A stretch of 64,000 nucleotides of DNA from Exiguobacterium sp. Helios (GTDB taxonomy: Bacteria; Bacillota; Bacilli; Exiguobacteriales; Exiguobacteriaceae): positions 2,978,311 through 3,042,310 of the forward strand of contig NZ_CP053557.1 in the NCBI RefSeq assembly GCF_014524545.1, given 5' to 3'. This document shows, piece after piece, positions 1 through 9,277 of the stretch (the first letter of the stretch is position 1; the number at the start of each line of letters is the position of its first letter). The notes below the pieces were generated by a model. That model did not search any database, was not told the DNA's origin, and was given only the letters and a program-made list of their open reading frames with translations. The position numbers and the translations under genes were made by a program.

Positions 1-231
1 CGTCCGGATCCGTCGTCCGACCTCGTCCTGATGGCGCAATACTTCAAGACCGGTTCGGCCCGGCATATTGACATCCATCAATAATAAGTCGTATTCCGTT
101 TCTTTCAGCCGTTCGATCGTCTCAAGACCATCGACAGCGACATCGGTCGTATATCCTTGCGCCCGAAACAATTGTGCCAGTAAATTCCGAATCCCCGGTT
201 CATCTTCCGCGATGAGTAATCTTCCTTTCAT
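1..231 (-). CDS. Response regulator receiver domain (Spo0F-like), partial
   Basis: The first 77 residues of a CheY-type receiver domain are visible; the gene runs off the left edge. An acidic pair (residues 9-10, in IAEDEPGIR) and the phospho-acceptor Asp in LLLMDVNMPG near residue 54 are present. The start is the ATG at 231, preceded by GAGGAGG. Next to it lie a DUF2529 gene, pyrG and rpoE, the same order as spo0F-ywjG-pyrG-rpoE in B. subtilis, which is the reason for calling it Spo0F-like. Whether it is a stand-alone receiver or has an output domain cannot be seen. Exiguobacterium is not known to form spores, so a sporulation role should not be assumed. Confidence 0.8.
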   Translation of the reverse strand, partial: MKGRLLIAEDEPGIRNLLAQLFRAQGYTTDVAVDGLETIERLKETEYDLLLMDVNMPGRTGLEVLRHQDEVGRRIRT

Positions 232-324
232 CTCCCACACTCCTCCTCTAGTTATTTCCATTCTACATGAAAGCAAAACTTGCTATATACTGTGTGTGTG
301 AGAAATTTAGAAAGGATGTTAGAA

Positions 325-834
325 ATGCTGAAAATTTTAGCGACACAATTCAATGGGAAACTACAAACGCTTACAAAACAGGAAGACGAATTGTTCGATG
401 TCGTCCGGCTGCTTGCCCAGGCACTCGTCGGTCAAGGAAAAGTCTATCTCGATGCCTACGGCGAGTTTGAAGGACTGTATCCAATGTTGTCAGACGGTCC
501 GGACCAGATGAAACGTGTCTCGAAAATTAAGGATCATAAAACCCTCCATGCGGTCGACCGCGTGTTGATTTTTACACCGGATACGGAACGTTCCGATCTG
601 CTCGCGTCGCTTGCCCGCTATGATGCCTGGCACACGCCGTATTCGATCATCACGCTCGGCGACGTGACCGAAACACTAGAACGTTCGATTGCTCCGCTTG
701 CCTTGAAATTCGATAAAGGGCTGCTTCCGGCTGAGGACGGTTCCCGTCACGGATTGCCGAGTCTCGCGCTTGGTGCCTTCTTGTTAACGCACATTTTGAC
801 GCAATTACAGGAGATGACGGAAGAGTGGGAATGA
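325..834 (+). CDS. ywjG: DUF2529 family protein (YwjG-like)
   Basis: A 169-residue protein resembling the YwjG/DUF2529 family. It is a predicted soluble alpha/beta protein with a SIS-like look (GKVYLDAYGEFE, VLIFTPDTERSDLLASL), possibly binding a phosphosugar or nucleotide; no enzymatic activity is established. The ATG at 325 is chosen because AAAGGA ends about eight bases upstream; the longer frame from 280 has no ribosome site. It is divergent from the spo0F-like gene and convergent with pyrG, the arrangement seen in Bacillus. A shared two-way terminator lies just downstream. Confidence 0.75.
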   Translation: MLKILATQFNGKLQTLTKQEDELFDVVRLLAQALVGQGKVYLDAYGEFEGLYPMLSDGPDQMKRVSKIKDHKTLHAVDRVLIFTPDTERSDLLASLARYDAWHTPYSIITLGDVTETLERSIAPLALKFDKGLLPAEDGSRHGLPSLALGAFLLTHILTQLQEMTEEWE

Positions 835-857
835 GGCTTTTCTTCTATAGTAATAAA

Positions 858-898
858 CTAAACAACCCTGTCTCCAATTTGGAAACAGGGTTGTTTAG
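858..898. terminator. Bidirectional terminator between ywjG and pyrG
   Basis: A long hairpin with arms CTAAACAACCCTGT and ACAGGGTTGTTTAG around a short loop. It sits between two convergent genes and can serve both. Confidence 0.8.
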
Positions 899-914
899 CC
901 GTTCGCTAAATTTC

Positions 915-2670
<1,756 letters not shown>

Positions 2671-2725
2671 GCAGATTTTTTAAAGAAAAAAATCACACAC
2701 ACTTGTGTCAGCCGTCAACGAAAAA

Positions 2726-2756
2726 ACTACCATTTTCATGTTCAAAAATGGCAGGT
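2726..2756 (-). terminator. rpoE terminator
   Basis: On the minus strand CTGCCATTTT and AAAATGGTAG form a hairpin followed by TTTTTT, directly after the rpoE stop. It separates rpoE from the pyrG promoter. Confidence 0.8.
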
Positions 2757-2764
2757 TGCGGTTG

Positions 2765-3289
2765 TTAAACTTCTTCGTCATCTTCCTCGAAATCTTCGAG
2801 GTCTTCTTCATCCAAATCGTCTTCAAGGTCATCAATGACCGCAACTTTTTTGAATGTGTCTTCTTCGCTGTCGTCTGCTGCATCGTAATCAGCAGTTTTC
2901 GCGAATGTATCGAGATCATCTTCAATCGTCTCGAACTCATCTTCTTCCGCATCATAGTTGAACTCTTCTTCGAACTCATCGAGTTCACCACGTTGACGGG
3001 CTTCGATAACCAAATCCTCATCCGATTTATCGAACGGGTACCATGCACGAAGCGACCAACGGTTAGCTCCGACGTTAACGAAGTTCCCATCGATGTTCAT
3101 GTCCGTATAGAGTTGGGCAAGTTTCTCGAACTTATCCTCTTCATTTTTAAACGTATGGAATTTTTCGATTTCTTTAATGATGTCATCGAAAGTAATAGGC
3201 TGTTCGCCCGCTTCTTGCAGCATTTCATTGACGAAGTTAATCAGTGAAAGATCAGTAATTTCTTCTTTACTTAAACGGCTGAGGCTCAT
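2765..3289 (-). CDS. rpoE: DNA-directed RNA polymerase delta subunit
   Basis: A 174-residue delta factor of Gram-positive RNA polymerase, which lowers non-specific binding and helps recycling. The N-terminal half is the folded HARE-HTH region (LSLINFVNEML, ending in the WSLRAWYPFDKSDE block). The C-terminal half is an unstructured tail made almost entirely of Asp and Glu. The ATG at 3289 gives MSLSRLSKEE, matching family starts; the upstream GTG at 3301 sits almost on top of the AAGGA. Placement upstream of pyrG is conserved in Bacillales. Confidence 0.95.
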   Translation of the reverse strand: MSLSRLSKEEITDLSLINFVNEMLQEAGEQPITFDDIIKEIEKFHTFKNEEDKFEKLAQLYTDMNIDGNFVNVGANRWSLRAWYPFDKSDEDLVIEARQRGELDEFEEEFNYDAEEDEFETIEDDLDTFAKTADYDAADDSEEDTFKKVAVIDDLEDDLDEEDLEDFEEDDEEV

Positions 3290-3334
3290 TGTGACGGCCA
3301 CTTCCTTTCATTTGCGTTCAATCCATTACTTCTC

Positions 3335-3340
3335 ATTATA
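3335..3340 (-). promoter_or_regulatory. Probable rpoE -10 box
   Basis: A perfect TATAAT on the minus strand about 45 bases upstream of the rpoE start. No convincing -35 was seen at the usual distance. Confidence 0.5.
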
Positions 3341-3459
3341 CGCAAAAGGGCTTTTAAAAATCCAGTCCCTCGCAAAAAAAGATTCATCAAAAAAGAAAAT
3401 CGGGTTTTTGACAGCGTCGAAAAAGGAATAATCCAAAAGAAAAGAAGGAGGAATCACGG

Positions 3460-3909
3460 ATGGACATGACAATCGAACGGGTTAATGATTTCGATGGATA
3501 TAACTGGCTTCCGTTGCTCGCTAAAAGTTCCCAGGAAGGATTCCAACTGGTCGAGCGGATGTTACGGAACCGCCGGGAGGAATCGTTTCAAAAAGACGGG
3601 GAAGCGATGTTCGTCGTCCTTTCGACGAACAATCAAGTCCTCGCCTGCGGGGGATATATGAAGCAATCCGGTCAATCCGGAACGGGTCGGATCCGCCACG
3701 TCTATGTATTGCCGGAAGCCCGGTCGCACGGCATCGGGACTGCCTTACTGGAAAAAATCATGTCTGAAGCATTTTTGACGTATGATCGGTTAGTCCTCTA
3801 CAGCGAACAGGCCGATCCCTTTTATCAAGGGCTCGGATTTCAACTCGTTTCCGGCGAAAAAATCACGCACACCATTGATAAAACATCCTTCGCCAACTCA
3901 AACCGATGA
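3460..3909 (+). CDS. GNAT family N-acetyltransferase
   Basis: A 149-residue single-domain GNAT protein expected to move an acetyl group from acetyl-CoA to an amine. The acetyl-CoA loop is visible as VLPEARSHGIGTALLEKI (Q/R-x-x-G-x-G/A type), preceded by the beta-4 segment GRIRHVYV and followed by the C-terminal FYQGLGFQLV element. A strong AAGGAGG precedes the ATG. The substrate cannot be told from sequence. It stands alone between rpoE and an ArsR regulator on the same strand. Confidence 0.85.
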   Translation: MDMTIERVNDFDGYNWLPLLAKSSQEGFQLVERMLRNRREESFQKDGEAMFVVLSTNNQVLACGGYMKQSGQSGTGRIRHVYVLPEARSHGIGTALLEKIMSEAFLTYDRLVLYSEQADPFYQGLGFQLVSGEKITHTIDKTSFANSNR

Positions 3910-3910
3910 A

Positions 3911-3945
3911 TTGACATATCGAGAAGTATCGATTAGATTGATGGC
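3911..3945 (+). promoter_or_regulatory. Promoter of the ArsR gene, with overlapping inverted repeat; leaderless start
   Basis: TTGACA (3911-3916), a 17-base spacer and TAGATT (3934-3939) leave only six bases before the ATG at 3946, so the transcript would start at or almost at the initiation codon. No Shine-Dalgarno sequence is present. The spacer contains an imperfect inverted repeat TATCGA/TCGAT, a candidate ArsR operator. Confidence 0.65.
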
Positions 3946-4263
3946 ATGACACAACAAGTAGATCTTTTTAAAGCGTTGTCGAACGAAGTCCGTCTCGACA
4001 TCTTACGCTGGCTCAAGGATCCAGAGACTCATTTCAACAAACCGGCTGCTCACTTGTCAACGAATCTCGCTGAAAAAGGAGGCGTCTGTGTTGGTGATAT
4101 CCAGGAGAAGGCGAACTTGTCCCAATCCACGGTATCCCAGTACTTGGCGATGTTACAAAAAGTCGGATTGCTCGAATCCGAACGGCACGGCAAGTGGACG
4201 TATTACCGTCGAAATGAAGAAAAGATCAAAGAGCTGGCAGAGTATCTAAAAGGAGAACTCTAA
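3946..4263 (+). CDS. ArsR family winged-helix transcriptional regulator
   Basis: A 105-residue ArsR/SmtB regulator. It starts DLFKALSNEVRLDILRWL and has the recognition helix in NLSQSTVSQYLAMLQKVGLLESERHGKWTYYRR. One Cys lies in GGVCVGDIQEK, but the classical CVC metal motif is absent, so the signal is unknown. It has no ribosome site and appears to be translated leaderless. It probably represses itself and the following two transporter genes: related inverted repeats lie in its promoter and just after its stop. Confidence 0.88.
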   Translation: MTQQVDLFKALSNEVRLDILRWLKDPETHFNKPAAHLSTNLAEKGGVCVGDIQEKANLSQSTVSQYLAMLQKVGLLESERHGKWTYYRRNEEKIKELAEYLKGEL

Positions 4264-4283
4264 AGGGTTTTCCTTTGTTCATG

Positions 4284-4308
4284 TATCGACAATTCCCGAT
4301 ATATAGAT
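4284..4308 (+). promoter_or_regulatory. Candidate second ArsR operator/promoter before the transporter pair
   Basis: TATCG and CGATA form an inverted repeat followed by TATAGATT, resembling the spacer and -10 of the ArsR promoter. It would link the regulator to the two downstream genes. Confidence 0.45.
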
Positions 4309-4333
4309 TTAAAAAAGAAAGAAGGAACGGATT

Positions 4334-4762
4334 TTGAAATTCATTTATTACCTGTTGGCTCTCCTCGCCGGAATCGCGCTCAGTATCGAAGGTGCCATCT
4401 ACGGGGAACTTGGCAACAGCATCGGAAAACTCGAAAGCAGTTTTTATAATTTCTTTGCCGGTACAATCATCATCGGCATCATCACGCTCTTTTTCGGAAA
4501 AGGTTCGCTCGGTTATACATTCAAGGCACCCAAATGGACGTTGCTGGGCGGATTACTCGGGAGCATCTATTTAACGATCCTGATCATCAGCATCCCGCTT
4601 GTCGGTGTCGGACTCGCCATGATCAGTGTCATCATCGGTCAGATGATTGCCAGCATGGTCATTGAACATAAAGGCTGGCTCGGCAGTCCCCGCGTCGCCA
4701 TCAACAAAGACAAATTAATCGCATCCGGCCTGATGGTCATTGCGCTATTTTTGATTTTCTAA
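4334..4762 (+). CDS. DUF606/YdcZ family small membrane transporter, first of a pair
   Basis: A 142-residue protein with four to five membrane helices and the DUF606 pattern of the DMT superfamily (SIEGAIYGELGNSIGKLESSFYNFFAG). It starts at a TTG, 4334, with AAGGAACGG upstream. The next gene is a second member of the same family; such proteins are usually encoded in pairs and probably work as a heteromer. The substrate is unknown. An ArsR-type regulator lies immediately upstream, so the cargo could be an inhibitor or metal, but that is a guess. Confidence 0.8.
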   Translation: MKFIYYLLALLAGIALSIEGAIYGELGNSIGKLESSFYNFFAGTIIIGIITLFFGKGSLGYTFKAPKWTLLGGLLGSIYLTILIISIPLVGVGLAMISVIIGQMIASMVIEHKGWLGSPRVAINKDKLIASGLMVIALFLIF

Positions 4763-4775
4763 AGGAGGAAACTTG

Positions 4776-5255
4776 ATGAATATCGCATTACTCGGGATGA
4801 CACTGCTTGGAGGAATTCTCCTCAGTGCCCAGTCTTCAATCAACGGTGCCTTCGGTCAAAAAGCCGGCGCACTGGAAAGTACATTTTTAACTTTTTTCAC
4901 AGGGATGCTCCTGCTTGCACTCGCCGTCCTCTTTTTCGGACAAGGAGATGTCCTGTTGATTCTTGACGCCCCCCGCTGGCAGCTCAGTGCCGTCTGGTTT
5001 GGTGTCAGCTATCTGTTCCTGACCATTCTCGCTGTTCCGAAAATCGGGGTCACGGCAGCGAGCATCGCAACCGTCATCGGACAGTTATCGGCCGGAATGG
5101 TGCTGGATCACTTCGGGACATTCGGTGGCGTCGAAGTGGCGTTTGACCTTAAACGTTTTTCCGGTCTTCTGTTCATGTTGGCCGCCTTGTTCTTTATCTA
5201 TCGCGGGAACAAGCGACGTGTCGAGGCACCCGCTTCCGACTCGATGGCTTCTTGA
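4776..5255 (+). CDS. DUF606/YdcZ family small membrane transporter, second of a pair
   Basis: A 159-residue partner of the preceding gene, with the same family signature (LSAQSSINGAFGQKAGALESTFLTFFTG) and about five hydrophobic segments, then a short basic tail. AAAGGAGG precedes the ATG at 4776; 13 bases separate it from the upstream stop, so the two are cotranscribed. The operon ends at a strong terminator just downstream. Confidence 0.8.
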   Translation: MNIALLGMTLLGGILLSAQSSINGAFGQKAGALESTFLTFFTGMLLLALAVLFFGQGDVLLILDAPRWQLSAVWFGVSYLFLTILAVPKIGVTAASIATVIGQLSAGMVLDHFGTFGGVEVAFDLKRFSGLLFMLAALFFIYRGNKRRVEAPASDSMAS

Positions 5256-5263
5256 GACCATAC

Positions 5264-5304
5264 AAAACCGGGAGTGTCTTCAACTCGAAGGCACTCCCGG
5301 TTTT
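5264..5304. terminator. Bidirectional terminator after the DUF606 pair
   Basis: Arms AAAACCGGGAGTG and CACTCCCGGTTTT with flanking A and T runs, between convergent genes. Confidence 0.9.
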
Positions 5305-5312
5305 TCGTCTAC

Positions 5313-5765
5313 TTACTTTTTTAAAAAGGCTAATGCATCAACCGCCAGCTGATGGTCGGCTTCCTGTGACAAACCCGATACGGTAATCGTTCCGATGACA
5401 CCGACTCCTGTGACGCGGATCGGGAATGACCCGCCGGCATCCACATAGTCCGCCGGATCGACGGCATACATCGTATGATACGCACGCTGTTTCGCTTCAT
5501 TATACAACCGCATGTAGAGTGAGCTGTGTCCGTGCCGGAGGACGACGTTCGATTTTCGCCGGATCCATTCTTCCTGATCGGGTGCCGTCCCGTCCAGTGC
5601 TGCATAAAACAACCGTTGTCCGTTCCGTTTCAGCTCGACAGCGACGCTGAGTTGCTCCCGCAAAGCCCGGTCGATGACGTACTGTCCGGCATGCAGTGCA
5701 TCTTGATTCGTAAACTGACGTAATGTCAGTGTCTCTTCTTGCGCCAACAATTCGGTCAGTTTCAT
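5313..5765 (-). CDS. UPF0303 / HbpS-like (DUF336) family protein
   Basis: A 150-residue protein of the UPF0303 group within the heme-degrading HbpS/GlcG (DUF336) superfamily, seen in the DYVDAGGSFPIRV and VGVIGTITVSGLSQEADH blocks. Proteins of this fold bind heme or small ligands; the function here is not known. The ATG at 5765 overlaps the upstream oxidoreductase stop by four bases (ATGA), so translation is coupled, and AAGGA is well spaced for it. It is the last gene of a DeoR-oxidoreductase-UPF0303 operon. Confidence 0.75.
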   Translation of the reverse strand: MKLTELLAQEETLTLRQFTNQDALHAGQYVIDRALREQLSVAVELKRNGQRLFYAALDGTAPDQEEWIRRKSNVVLRHGHSSLYMRLYNEAKQRAYHTMYAVDPADYVDAGGSFPIRVTGVGVIGTITVSGLSQEADHQLAVDALAFLKK

Positions 5766-6802
5766 TGATCCCATTCCTTCCGGAAGATTTTGCGTCCCGT
5801 CTCACTGCTCAAGCGAACAGCCTCGATGAGTTGCATCGTCTTGAGGGCATCCGTCAAATCAACCGGTATGTCACCCGTCTTCAGCCCTGCAGCAAGCGCT
5901 TTGTAAAAACCAAGGTAGTTGCCCGAAAGTGTCGCCAACCGCTCGGCCGGATGATCGGCAATCTTCAGATATCCAAAGTCGGCGGTTTCCTCTTGACCGA
6001 TTGAGGCATCGACGGCTTGTCCTGACGCAAGGCGCGCTTCCTGCGGATCCATGCCGTATTTAATATAACTTCCGCGTGTGGCGTGCAACTCAAATCGCGG
6101 GGGTGATCCTTGGATAAAGGAATTGGACCGCAAGATGACCCGGCGTTTCCCGTAAAATAACGTGATGTGGAATCCGTCATCCGTCTCCGCCCCGTCACGC
6201 TGGAATAAGACATCTCCGACCACAGCATCCGGTTCACCGAATAAAGCAAGCGCCTGATCAATCAGGTGGGAACCGAGATCAAACAAAATACCCGAACCCG
6301 GTCCCGGCTTTTCACGCCAACGATCCCGGACGACCGGACGATACCGGTCAAACCGTGATTCGAACAATTGCCAATCCCCGATCTCATTCATCTCGATCAA
6401 TTGTTCCACCGTCAGAAAATCGCCGTCGTACCGCCGGTTTTGATAGACAGCGACACGGACGCCGTGACGCGTCGCGAGACGTTGCAGTTCTATCGCTTCT
6501 TCCATCGTCACGACCGCCGGTTTTTCGAGCAGGACATGTTTTTTAGCTTCGATGGCTTGTTTCGCCATCACAAAATGTAAAGCTGTCGGAGTCGTGATGA
6601 TGACAAGTTCCGTCTGTTCATCTTGTAATGCTTCTTCGAGTGTCCCGATTACCTTTGCTTCCGGGAACACGGTTGCCACTTTATCCTTTTGGCTTGATAC
6701 GACTTGCCGGACCGTATATTCGGGTAACGATTGGATCAAGGGAGCATGAAACGTTACGGCTGAAAATCCGAATCCGACCAGTGTCGTTTGAATCGTCGTC
6801 AT
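5762..6802 (-). CDS. Gfo/Idh/MocA family NAD(P)-dependent oxidoreductase
   Basis: A 346-residue sugar/inositol-type dehydrogenase. The N-terminal Rossmann fold starts TTLVGFGFSAVTFHAPLI, with the family EKP motif in HVLLEKPAVV and a C-terminal domain with GILFDLGSHLIDQAL. The GFGFSA.TFHAP start resembles the YdgJ and scyllo-inositol dehydrogenase (IolU/IolW) branch, so a cyclitol or sugar is a reasonable substrate guess. The ATG at 6802 lies in a four-base overlap with the DeoR stop; the longer frame has no ribosome site. Confidence 0.85.
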   Translation of the reverse strand: MTTIQTTLVGFGFSAVTFHAPLIQSLPEYTVRQVVSSQKDKVATVFPEAKVIGTLEEALQDEQTELVIITTPTALHFVMAKQAIEAKKHVLLEKPAVVTMEEAIELQRLATRHGVRVAVYQNRRYDGDFLTVEQLIEMNEIGDWQLFESRFDRYRPVVRDRWREKPGPGSGILFDLGSHLIDQALALFGEPDAVVGDVLFQRDGAETDDGFHITLFYGKRRVILRSNSFIQGSPPRFELHATRGSYIKYGMDPQEARLASGQAVDASIGQEETADFGYLKIADHPAERLATLSGNYLGFYKALAAGLKTGDIPVDLTDALKTMQLIEAVRLSSETGRKIFRKEWDQ

Positions 6803-7560
6803 GTTTGTTCCTCCTCTGCTATTTCCAGTAAGACATCGGCTTCGTGCAACCAGGCCTGCCACTGTTCAGGCGGTCGTTCATCCGTAATCAGGACATCGAT
6901 GTGGTCAAGATCACAGACCTTGTGCAGAAATCGTTTCTCGAACTTCGTATGATCCGCCAGTACAATAATTTCCGCACCACTCCGGATCATCGCCTTTTTC
7001 ACGATTGCTTCTTCCAGGTTTTCAGCGAATATCCCTTGTTCCGTCAGCCCACATGCACCAAGAAACACACAATCGACCTGATAGTTCAAAATATCATCCG
7101 CCGTTTTAATACCGACGAGACTGCGTGCATGCCGGTCCAACTTCCCTCCGGCCACATACAAATCGATTTCCGGACGGGCTTCGAGTTGTTCGACGATCGC
7201 CAGTGCATTCGTAATGATTTGGAGTGGTTCTGCCGGCAGATGAACCGTCATCCGGGCAACGGTCGATGCCGCATCAAGAATGATTTTTTGCTGCGGTTGA
7301 ATATACTGAACAGCACGTTTGGCAATCCGATTTTTTTCCGGCTGTTCGGTCCGCCGGTCGTACTGAACGGTCGTGTTCGTCCCGACACGGATCAAACCGT
7401 TTTTGACTCGGATGATTTTTCCTTCCCGCTCCAGTTGAATCAAATCACGTCGGGCCGTATCACGCGAAATGCGGTACGCCTCCATCAACTGATCGAGTGA
7501 AATTTCAGGTGCCGTCTTGATCCATTCCCGCATTTGTTGAAGTCGATCCTGTTGCGCCAT
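6799..7560 (-). CDS. DeoR family transcriptional regulator
   Basis: A 253-residue DeoR regulator: N-terminal helix-turn-helix (ISLDQLMEAYRISRDTARRDLIQLEREGKIIRV) followed by a sugar-phosphate-sensing DeoRC domain (RIAKRAVQYI, ADDILNYQVDCVFLGACGLTEQGIF, IVLADHTKFEK). It starts at 7560 with GGGAGGA upstream. It heads the operon with a Gfo/Idh/MocA oxidoreductase and UPF0303 protein and likely controls it in response to a phosphorylated sugar. Confidence 0.9.
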   Translation of the reverse strand: MAQQDRLQQMREWIKTAPEISLDQLMEAYRISRDTARRDLIQLEREGKIIRVKNGLIRVGTNTTVQYDRRTEQPEKNRIAKRAVQYIQPQQKIILDAASTVARMTVHLPAEPLQIITNALAIVEQLEARPEIDLYVAGGKLDRHARSLVGIKTADDILNYQVDCVFLGACGLTEQGIFAENLEEAIVKKAMIRSGAEIIVLADHTKFEKRFLHKVCDLDHIDVLITDERPPEQWQAWLHEADVLLEIAEEEQT

Positions 7561-7581
7561 GTTGCCTGTCCTCCCGTTCTT

Positions 7582-7620
7582 TTTCTTTATTTTAAGTTTT
7601 TTGATTAAAATATGCAATTT
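7582..7620 (-). promoter_or_regulatory. Promoter of the DeoR operon
   Basis: On the minus strand TTGCAT, a 17-base spacer and TAAAAT stand upstream of the DeoR gene in an A/T-rich divergent region. Confidence 0.6.
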
Positions 7621-7691
7621 TAACGTAAAATAACTTCAGTGAATTCGGGTAAAGAACGGTATAACCAGGAATTCAAGAGGAGGAATGACAC

Positions 7692-8531
7692 ATGCGTACG
7701 ATTTTCATCACCGGTGCCTCGTCCGGGATTGGTTTCGCGACGGCGACACGTTTTGCTGAAGAAGGATGGACGGTGTATGCCGGTACACGTGAACTGACAC
7801 CAGCACTGGAACAAGCCGCCTTACCGCATCTGCATTTTCTTGAAGTCGATGTAACTGATCTCGCGAGTCTAAAACAGGCCGTTTCCGTCATCGAGCAGGA
7901 AGTCGGTCACTTGAATGCTTTATTTTGTAATGCCGGTCAGGGATTGTTACGGGCGCTTGGACAAGCGACGAGTTATGAAATCAATCAATTGTTCGATATC
8001 AACGTGTTTGGGGTCATGCGGACGATTGAATGTTGTCTGCCGCTCCTGAAGGCCGCTCCGAACGGCAGTCACCTATTAGCCACCTCGAGCATCAGCGGAC
8101 TCGTCGGTCAGCCGATGAACGAAATCTATTGTGCCAGCAAGTTTGCACTCGAAGGTTTGTTCGAAAGCCTCGCCACTTACTACAAACCGTTTTTTTCGAT
8201 CGACGTCACATTAATTGAACCGGCTGCCGTCGAGACGAACTTCACGGCAAACGTCCTCGATCGTTTGGAGCAGACAGGTGGTCTTCATGACGATGATTTC
8301 AAACCGATCGTCGAAAGTTATTTACGGACGTACCGCGTCCGACACGCCAAGCGCCAGTCTCCGGAAACGATTGCCGAGTTGATTTTCGAACTCGTCCAAG
8401 CCGATGAAAAGCCGTTGCGTGTTCGGACGGCACCGGAAGATGAAGCGTTTGTTGCCCATAAAACCGGAAACGATCCGTCCGGTCTTATCGGGACGATCAA
8501 AACCCGGCAGCTGACGCTAAATTTAGACTGA
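7692..8531 (+). CDS. Short-chain dehydrogenase/reductase (SDR)
   Basis: A 279-residue classical SDR. The cofactor motif TGASSGIG is at residues 7-14, CNAGQG is the NAG motif, and the catalytic YCASK follows a Ser-rich ATSSISG strand. It probably oxidises or reduces a hydroxyl or keto group with NAD(P)H; the substrate is unknown. AAGAGGAGG precedes the ATG at 7692. It is divergent from the DeoR operon and followed closely by the remains of a GGDEF gene. Confidence 0.9.
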   Translation: MRTIFITGASSGIGFATATRFAEEGWTVYAGTRELTPALEQAALPHLHFLEVDVTDLASLKQAVSVIEQEVGHLNALFCNAGQGLLRALGQATSYEINQLFDINVFGVMRTIECCLPLLKAAPNGSHLLATSSISGLVGQPMNEIYCASKFALEGLFESLATYYKPFFSIDVTLIEPAAVETNFTANVLDRLEQTGGLHDDDFKPIVESYLRTYRVRHAKRQSPETIAELIFELVQADEKPLRVRTAPEDEAFVAHKTGNDPSGLIGTIKTRQLTLNLD

Positions 8532-8571
8532 TTCCCCTTTTCTTCAAAATAAATCAGATTCGTCCTTTTCT

Positions 8572-8940
8572 TCTTTTTATGAACGGACCGGGCAAGCGAT
8601 TCTCAAACAAGACAGTATCATGGTCGTCGTCGTTGACCTGGATGGTTGCAAAGGCATCAATGATACGTACGACCATCAAATCGGCGATGCCTTTTTGATT
8701 CACTTAACCCGGTTGCTCGAACAGACCGTTGAACCACTCGGTTTCGCTGCCCGCGTCGGCGGCGATGAATTCTTTTTGCTACTGCAGAATCAAACACCGG
8801 ACCATGGCATTAGTTTGGATACACTGATTCATCATGCCGATCAGGCCATGTATCATATCAAATACAATGGTAAAAACGGATACCGGATTCATGATACACT
8901 CTATTCGGTCCAGCGACCGTCCGAAGGAGGTACACGATGA
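8572..8940 (+). pseudogene. GGDEF (diguanylate cyclase) domain remnant
   Basis: The frame is open from 8527 and recognisable from FYERTGQAILKQD to the C-terminus (VVDLDGCKGINDTYDHQIGDAF, then RVGGDEFFLLL, then QAMYHIKYNGKNGYRI). The GGDEF catalytic loop is intact, but the first helix with the usual D.LTGLPNR segment and any sensor domain are missing. The first ATG in frame (8620) lies inside the domain and has no ribosome site. It is therefore read as a 5'-truncated gene. Its 3' end supplies the Shine-Dalgarno sequence of the next gene and overlaps its start by four bases. Confidence 0.75.
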
Positions 8941-9263
8941 TTTCGATGCTTGCGATTTTTTCACGGTTATTCAAAGGATTACGCCATGCTTTCCAGTTAT
9001 CATATTTCCGTGGTCTATTGATCCTTTGTCTGTTGACATTGCTGTCCGGAACGATTTTTTACAGCACTCAGGAAAATTTAACCGTCGTCGACGCACTTTA
9101 TTTTTGTATCACGACGCTTAGTACGGTCGGGCATCCGACGTTTGCTCCTGTCACGACACTCGGGAAAGTCTTTACGATGGCTTATATTACAATCGGATGT
9201 GGTTTATTCCTTACGTTGATTGCCACACTCGCCTATGTCTTAATCAAGGAACAGGAAGACTGA
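8937..9263 (+). CDS. Two-helix potassium channel family protein
   Basis: A 108-residue Ion_trans_2-type pore protein: helix one about residues 22-42, a pore helix with the filter-like TTLSTVGHPTFAPVT near residues 62-76, then helix two (FTMAYITIGCGLFLTLIATLAYVLI). The canonical filter is TVGYGD; TVG is kept but followed by HP, as in a divergent subfamily with TVGD..FSP-type filters. No ligand-binding domain is attached. AAGGAGG is placed inside the GGDEF remnant, and the ATG overlaps its TGA. Confidence 0.8.
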   Translation: MISMLAIFSRLFKGLRHAFQLSYFRGLLILCLLTLLSGTIFYSTQENLTVVDALYFCITTLSTVGHPTFAPVTTLGKVFTMAYITIGCGLFLTLIATLAYVLIKEQED

Positions 9264-9277
9264 AAGGAGATGTCGGG

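Noticed and set aside
2705..3247. A 180-codon Phe/Ile-rich frame opposite rpoE
   Set aside because: Produced by the complement of GAA/GAT runs in the acidic tail of the delta subunit.
6844..7500. A 218-codon plus-strand frame opposite the DeoR gene
   Set aside because: Antisense shadow; the DeoR helix-turn-helix and sensor domain are unmistakable on the other strand.
7640..7660. SigB promoter in front of the SDR at 7692, because of GGGTAA
   Set aside because: No GTTT-like -35 at 12-15 bases upstream.
8620..8940. Functional 106-residue diguanylate cyclase
   Set aside because: The start codon lies inside the domain without a ribosome site and the first helix of the GGDEF fold is missing; read as a remnant.
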